Origin: Phoronis australis
Lineage: Eukaryota > Phoronida > Phoronidae
Length of the DNA: 64,000 bases
Reading direction: 5' to 3'
Assembly (NCBI GenBank): GCA_002633005.1
Contig: NMRA01000442.1
Location: forward strand, 304,320 to 368,319
Shown: piece by piece, positions 54,101 to 60,100 of the stretch
Numbering within the stretch: the first letter of the stretch is position 1
Layout of the letters: each line of letters begins with the position of its first letter
Made by a program: the position numbers and the translations under genes
Notes under the pieces: model-generated
What the model was told of the DNA's origin: nothing
The model's input: the letters and a program-made list of their open reading frames with translations, nothing else
The model's database searches: none

Positions 54101-57100
54101 AATGAACAGTTTGGTAGATGAAGGGATAGATGAAGAGGCTGGCATCAAAAAATCAAAAATAATAAAATTGTTTGAAAGGTGGAACAACATACTCCTACAC
54201 TGCTCAAAAATGGAAAGGTGTTGTTATCTCTTTAATAGAAACCTATTCACTAAATTTCTTGAAGAATTCCGAAGGTATAAAAGCAAAGATAGAATCTAAA
54301 ATACCACTAGGAGAAACAACAGTAGTAATATCTGCGTGAAAGTCGTCGTCATTCATTGTCAAGCTCATAGAAAAACGTTTGCCAAATTTCACAAAGATCC
54401 CACAAGCGGTTAAGGAGATGCAGACCCAAAAACAAAATTGCCACTAGGGTGCAAGACAGTAGTCACACCATCTGAAAATCAATGTCAGCCAAGGTCTTCA
54501 CAGCAGGAACACGGCCAATATTCATACTGATCTCAACAGCCAAACAGAGATGATAGCTATATGCACCCACACATGTATATGTGGGCACATAAAATTTGAA
54601 TCGCAGGAGATACTTATCTGTTTGTGCTAAAAAAACCAACATGGAAAATGAGTCTAGTGGCCCTAACTAAAGCAGCTATAAACACATGTTTCAGCCAAGA
54701 ATCAAACTTTAATTCAGACCACTTACAACAATAAAATTTGTCTCAAATTGTTCTTTACCCAGAAGAGAGGTGAATTCATGGTTTGCCAAGAACTGACAAC
54801 TCCTCTTGGCACTTTCTGGGTTATGTATATTCATTGTATTGAAGATTTCGTAAGATTTAAAAAAAAAATTCCTTACATTCCTTAAGACTATGCCCAGCAC
54901 ATAAAATGGCTCATCCAAGAACAAACGGAAAGTTCTTTCAAATCCCTGACATCAACTTCCATAGGATCATTCCGGATTACATTGTGACACTCGAATCTCA
55001 CTCTATTTACCCACAATGCCACAAATATTTGTCAGGCACATTTGCTGCCTTGTTTTTGCTTCCGTTGTCTGATTCTTTGCAAGTTTTTCTCGGCGCCATT
55101 TCTCTGTTCGTCCTTCCAATGCTAACAAAATATTACTGCTTTGCTGTGCTGCGGGCTGCAACTCCGACGTGAGAAAGTTTGATATACTAGACAAATACCT
55201 GTGGATGCGTGACGTGAAGTTCTTTGCCTTCCCGACATCAATAAGAGACAAGAAAATGCGAAGCAAGTGGGTAAAACAAGATCGTCGGGTTAATTTTGAA
55301 CAGAACAGAATCCCTTTCTTGAAGACACCTGTTCAAATCAGGTACTTTTGAATGGCTGAAATCGGGAATATTTCCACATCCCCTTACACGATCTGCGAAA
55401 ATGTACTCGATTTCCAAAATAAGGTGACACACTTTTTGATCTCCAGGACAAAGGAGAGTTTTATCGCCATGTGATCTGGTACAGCTCTATTTGACAGGTT
55501 TGCGTGATGGAAGGTGCGTTCATAGCCATTTTAAATTTCATTTCAATTAAAAATCAATTACTCAAAAGTTGCACTCATTTGGTAACCCCATCAGCAGCCT
55601 TTTTGCAAATATCTTAATGCATGGAGAAATAAGGAAACAGGAATTTGTTCAGTGTAGCCAAGTCCAAATATGCTAGTTGAAGCTTATGAAGTCACGGGCA
55701 CAAATAACAGAGAATACATGCCTGTGAAGACAAATTACGCGTTACCTGGCTTCTCAGTGTACTGTAGTACCATCATCAGTACAGCCGCCACAGAGTCTGA
55801 AGCAGTAGTGGCTGCCTCGTCAATTCCAGGGTGACCTGCAGGTAAATAGGCTGACAATGCATAAATGATGGACAGAGACCTGCAGGTAAACAGGTTGATA
55901 ATGCATAGATGAGGGACAAAGACCTGCAGGTAAATAGGATGATTATGCATAGATCAGGGACAGAGACCTGTAGGTAAATAGGCTGATAATGCATAAATGA
56001 GGGACAGAGACCTGCAGGTAAATAGGCTAATAATGCATAAATGAGGGAAGTCCTTCAGGTAAATAAGTGGGGAAGAAAGTCCCACAGGTGAAAAAGGTAG
56101 ATAATGAATAAGGATATACAAATGAAGAAACATGTCTGTTAGGGAGTTTAAACAGGTACCCAAGAAGTCACACACAAGCCATGTAACTGGGGCGGAATTA
56201 GTTATGGCCGTCAGCCACGAGACATTTACAGGATAGAACTAGTGAGTATTCAAAATACTTTATTCTCTTGCAATTCAAACTATGTGTTCAAAGAACTAGT
56301 GAGTATTCAGAATACTTTTTCTCTTGCAATTCAAACTATGTGTTCAACACCGCTCAGTGCCGGCCATTCCGCTAGTGTAGACCAGTTAAGTTGTGAGACT
56401 AATCAATAAACCCGAGTAGGGCCATGCATCATCTCACCACACTCGCAAGACACTGGATTGACTGAGCGCACACTGTCTACAGGCTACCCAAACAACACAG
56501 TTGTCATACTCATTAACATCACTTACAAACATGGCTCAATTGGCCGATACTCAGTTCACATTACTCACTAACACAGCTGAACTACTGCAAAACACGCTGC
56601 TAGATGCACAAACACGATTCACTCATTGGCATCAGTGTACAGACCATGGAATATACACATCATGTTTGTGAGTTTCAGCATGACTTTNTTGACTGTATAA
56701 GCCATGTTTTGCGAATTCAGCGGTATATTTGGTGGAGGGTGAGCCATGTCCGAGTCAGGGTACGAGTTCGTGAGTCGGTAAACTGAGTTTACTGAGTCAG
56801 TGAGACGCGTTTATGAGTCAGGAGCGATGTTCATGAGCACATCAATCGAAATGTTTCAGTAGCACCGATTTAATTGCTGAGCAGATCACGTCTCACTTCC
56901 ATACTTGCATCCACACCGTATGTAGAGATGGAAGCAAGCCTATGACTTACCCAGCGTTGCAGGCAGCAGATAGGTACATAATAGATCTATGGTCCAACCA
57001 TGCAACTCGGCAGGAAACACCGGTAGTGTTGCAGCGATGGTGTACGGCAGTCCGTCTAGAAGGTCGTACTCAAGGAAGGGCACCAGACATCCGAGCACAT

Positions 57101-60100
57101 GAAGAACGGATTCACCAAGTTCTTCAAGAAAAGCAGATGAAAAAGGAGTTACAACTGTTAAGTGACCAGCAAATAAAAAACATTAGTAAAGAATTCAACA
57201 GTTGTTATCACAGGCATAAAATTCAGATAAAAAAGAGAGACAGTTTTGTTATAATGCACAAAATTGATATTTCTGATATTTTTTCTTTTTTCACTGGGAC
57301 TTATCTCAATTCGTACTAATTTATTTGTAAATTCAGATCATGGGGCAAAAATGAATGAATGAATGTACGGTGTAATAGAGCATGTTACCAACAGTTACCA
57401 GTCTACATACCCCAGAAACTTAAGTTTTGTCTTCCATATAACAAAGCATATTAAGCAACATTAACAAATATGACACCAATGGCCTCAATGTCAATAAACA
57501 AATTGTGAAAAAAAAATAACATGTCATGCATAATTTCATGACAGTTTTCTAATTTGTGATCCAAAAAATATCATCTAATTTAGACCTTTGCCATAGCAAT
57601 GACAGATGGACAATTATCATTCATTTCAGTACAAAAAAGATATTCAAAACTTTTGGAAAAACCTTTGAAATTGTCTCTCAGCGTTCATAGCTGTCTACCT
57701 CCTTCTTCTAACCAAGGGAATAGTGCTTGCCATATTTCTGCAAAAATTGCGTCACTCTCTGACGGTGTTCTAGCACAAAAACTCCAGGGCCATTACCACA
57801 AGCTCCAGTGTCCTGAACTCACGGCAAATAACCATTTTCCGGTGTTGTGGAGACATGTTGACATTTGTCGTGTCAACAGATGGCAGTAGAGTATTTTGTG
57901 TGCAACGCCACCTACATTTTACTGGATTTTAAAAACATTTTCTTCATTTCTTTGCTGTCACCATGCAGTCTAATCACCATTGTTTTAGGGCGAGATGTTC
58001 CACTAGTTTGTGAAAAAAGCACAACACCTATTTCAGCAGGATTCATGGCAGTCACTTGATTCCCCTGCAGAAGCAGCATGGTAGCTCTGCAACGCCAAAA
58101 GAATACTCCAAATAATTTTTGCCAGAAGATTGAACTATAAGTTTTTGTATTCTACCACTATACGTCTGTTTAATTATATGTTAACTACCACAATCTTTCT
58201 GCATTTGGCAAACATGCCTCCATGTGCATGTTGTACATAGGTTCGGCAAACTTCTATTAAGTAAAACAAAAACATTCATTTAGTTCAAAATATGAGAAGT
58301 AAAAAATGTGAAATTGGACTAAATCACCGAAATCCTTTCACCGGGAAATAAAATACATGCACTTCAGGTAACTAACTACCTTGGTTACCAAGGGTCAGCT
58401 TCCTTCAAATATGTTCAAAATACCACATACTTTCATAATCTTTGGCCTGAACATTTGAAGTCACATGATCATTTTTCTGCAAAATGCCATTCAATAAAGA
58501 AGATTGCATCCAAAAATCTTAACATTGCACTTAAAACTTGCAAAATTCAGTTTATTTAATTGTATTAGCTGCAAAAGCATTTCTGGGATTTTCCTATAAA
58601 GCCTTTTAAGCCGAGAATTGGGCTTTCAATCCCGCATTGGGATAAAGTTTTATGGGTTAAAATGTGGTTTTTCAGAACATTATTGAGGAAATGTGACTTT
58701 CAACAAATCAGTCTGTCGCCTTAACTCACAAGACACAAATTCTGTGTAAGGCACTTAACAGTAACCCCTTTTGTCTCTGGTATAAATAAGACGCTACAAA
58801 CAATGCACATGCATTGAGAAGCAGATTCAGTACGCACATGCTAAAACAGTACAGCCAACTCATAAGGTGGCCTTCGGTGAGATCATGAAAACCAGTCCAT
58901 TCAAAAGACAAGAGACAGCAACACAAAAGGCTGAAGTGGAGCGTTCTTCAATCTAGGACAAAATCTAGTTCAACTTAAGCACAGCCACAGTAAACCCTTT
59001 ACAGCAATAGAAAATAATGGCCCATAGCGGAGTATCGCTTGCAAGAGGCCTGAACTTCATTTCATGTTTTTATGGTAGTAAAATTTAAAATAACCCCAAC
59101 GGTCAACGTCCGGGAAACTCTTAAAATAAAACATGCACTTCCCCGCTCAAGAAGTCGTGGATTTTGTTAAAGTAGCTAAGAAAATTGTTCAAAATCTTGC
59201 ATGCCTGTGAATAGGGTGGACGAACAACCAGTGGTCGAAGTGAAAACTATTCTGACTTGGCTTATAATTCCATTATTAGAACTTTTTAAGCACAACAACC
59301 AGAGCAGAAAACTAGCTAGACCCAGACACACACACAGACGAGGGGATGGAGCTCAAAAGACAATGGCGTTATCTGCAAGCTAAACAGCCGCAGTAGATCT
59401 GGGCGAGAAATACAATCTCCAAACTCAGAACTTCCAACTTAGTTTTGGAATTTCCTGTTCTACTTTAACACTGTTTTATTATTAGTCAACTATACTGCGA
59501 TTTATGAAGAAGAATGCCTGATCCTAGATCGCAACCGACCTATCACCAGGACTTTGAGTGATGACTTAACTGACCAATCAGAACGCAGCAGTCTTGACAC
59601 ACTTTCGTTTCCAAGCTGCCATTTTACCCGACAAACAACACGCTGCCGGGTAAAACTTTTTGTTTGTTTGTTGCCAATTCGCAAGGGGGCGGAGCATGCA
59701 ATAGGTCAATTGCTGTCCCTTACATCAGAGCTACAAATTTGAGTTTGAAATCTGGAGCTTTAACTCAAGTGTGCAGCATTCCCATTGCAGGCACTAGGTG
59801 CGAACATGGGCTAGGTACAATCAAGTACAAAATCAAAGAGACCAATCGTGACTTCATGCTAAAACAGAACAGGAAAAGTTAAAACTAAGTCCGAGTTGGT
59901 GATGTGCCTGACCAACAGTGGATCACAGCCAATTGTCAAGGGAATTCATAGGTCTGGCCAGTAAGTCGTTTTTCCACCCTGGAAAGCATGGTGGCAAGAA
60001 ACCTGTTGACAAAACCTCGATGCTATTAATAGCTAAACACTCTCAAATACATTCCAGAGATGTCATTCTATTTTACACAACTGATAACCGATACCTCTGG

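Noticed and set aside
53967-54299. 110-residue plus-strand open frame
   Set aside because: Starts in a tRNA-like SINE segment and runs through dispersed repeat family C. Not a gene.
48702-59684. Two similar 60-66 residue open frames (FTRQRV-CRVK ... VKSSLK-LVIG) at 48.7 and 59.6 kb
   Set aside because: They lie within the two copies of the MITE, so their similarity reflects the shared element. Too short, with no known domain.
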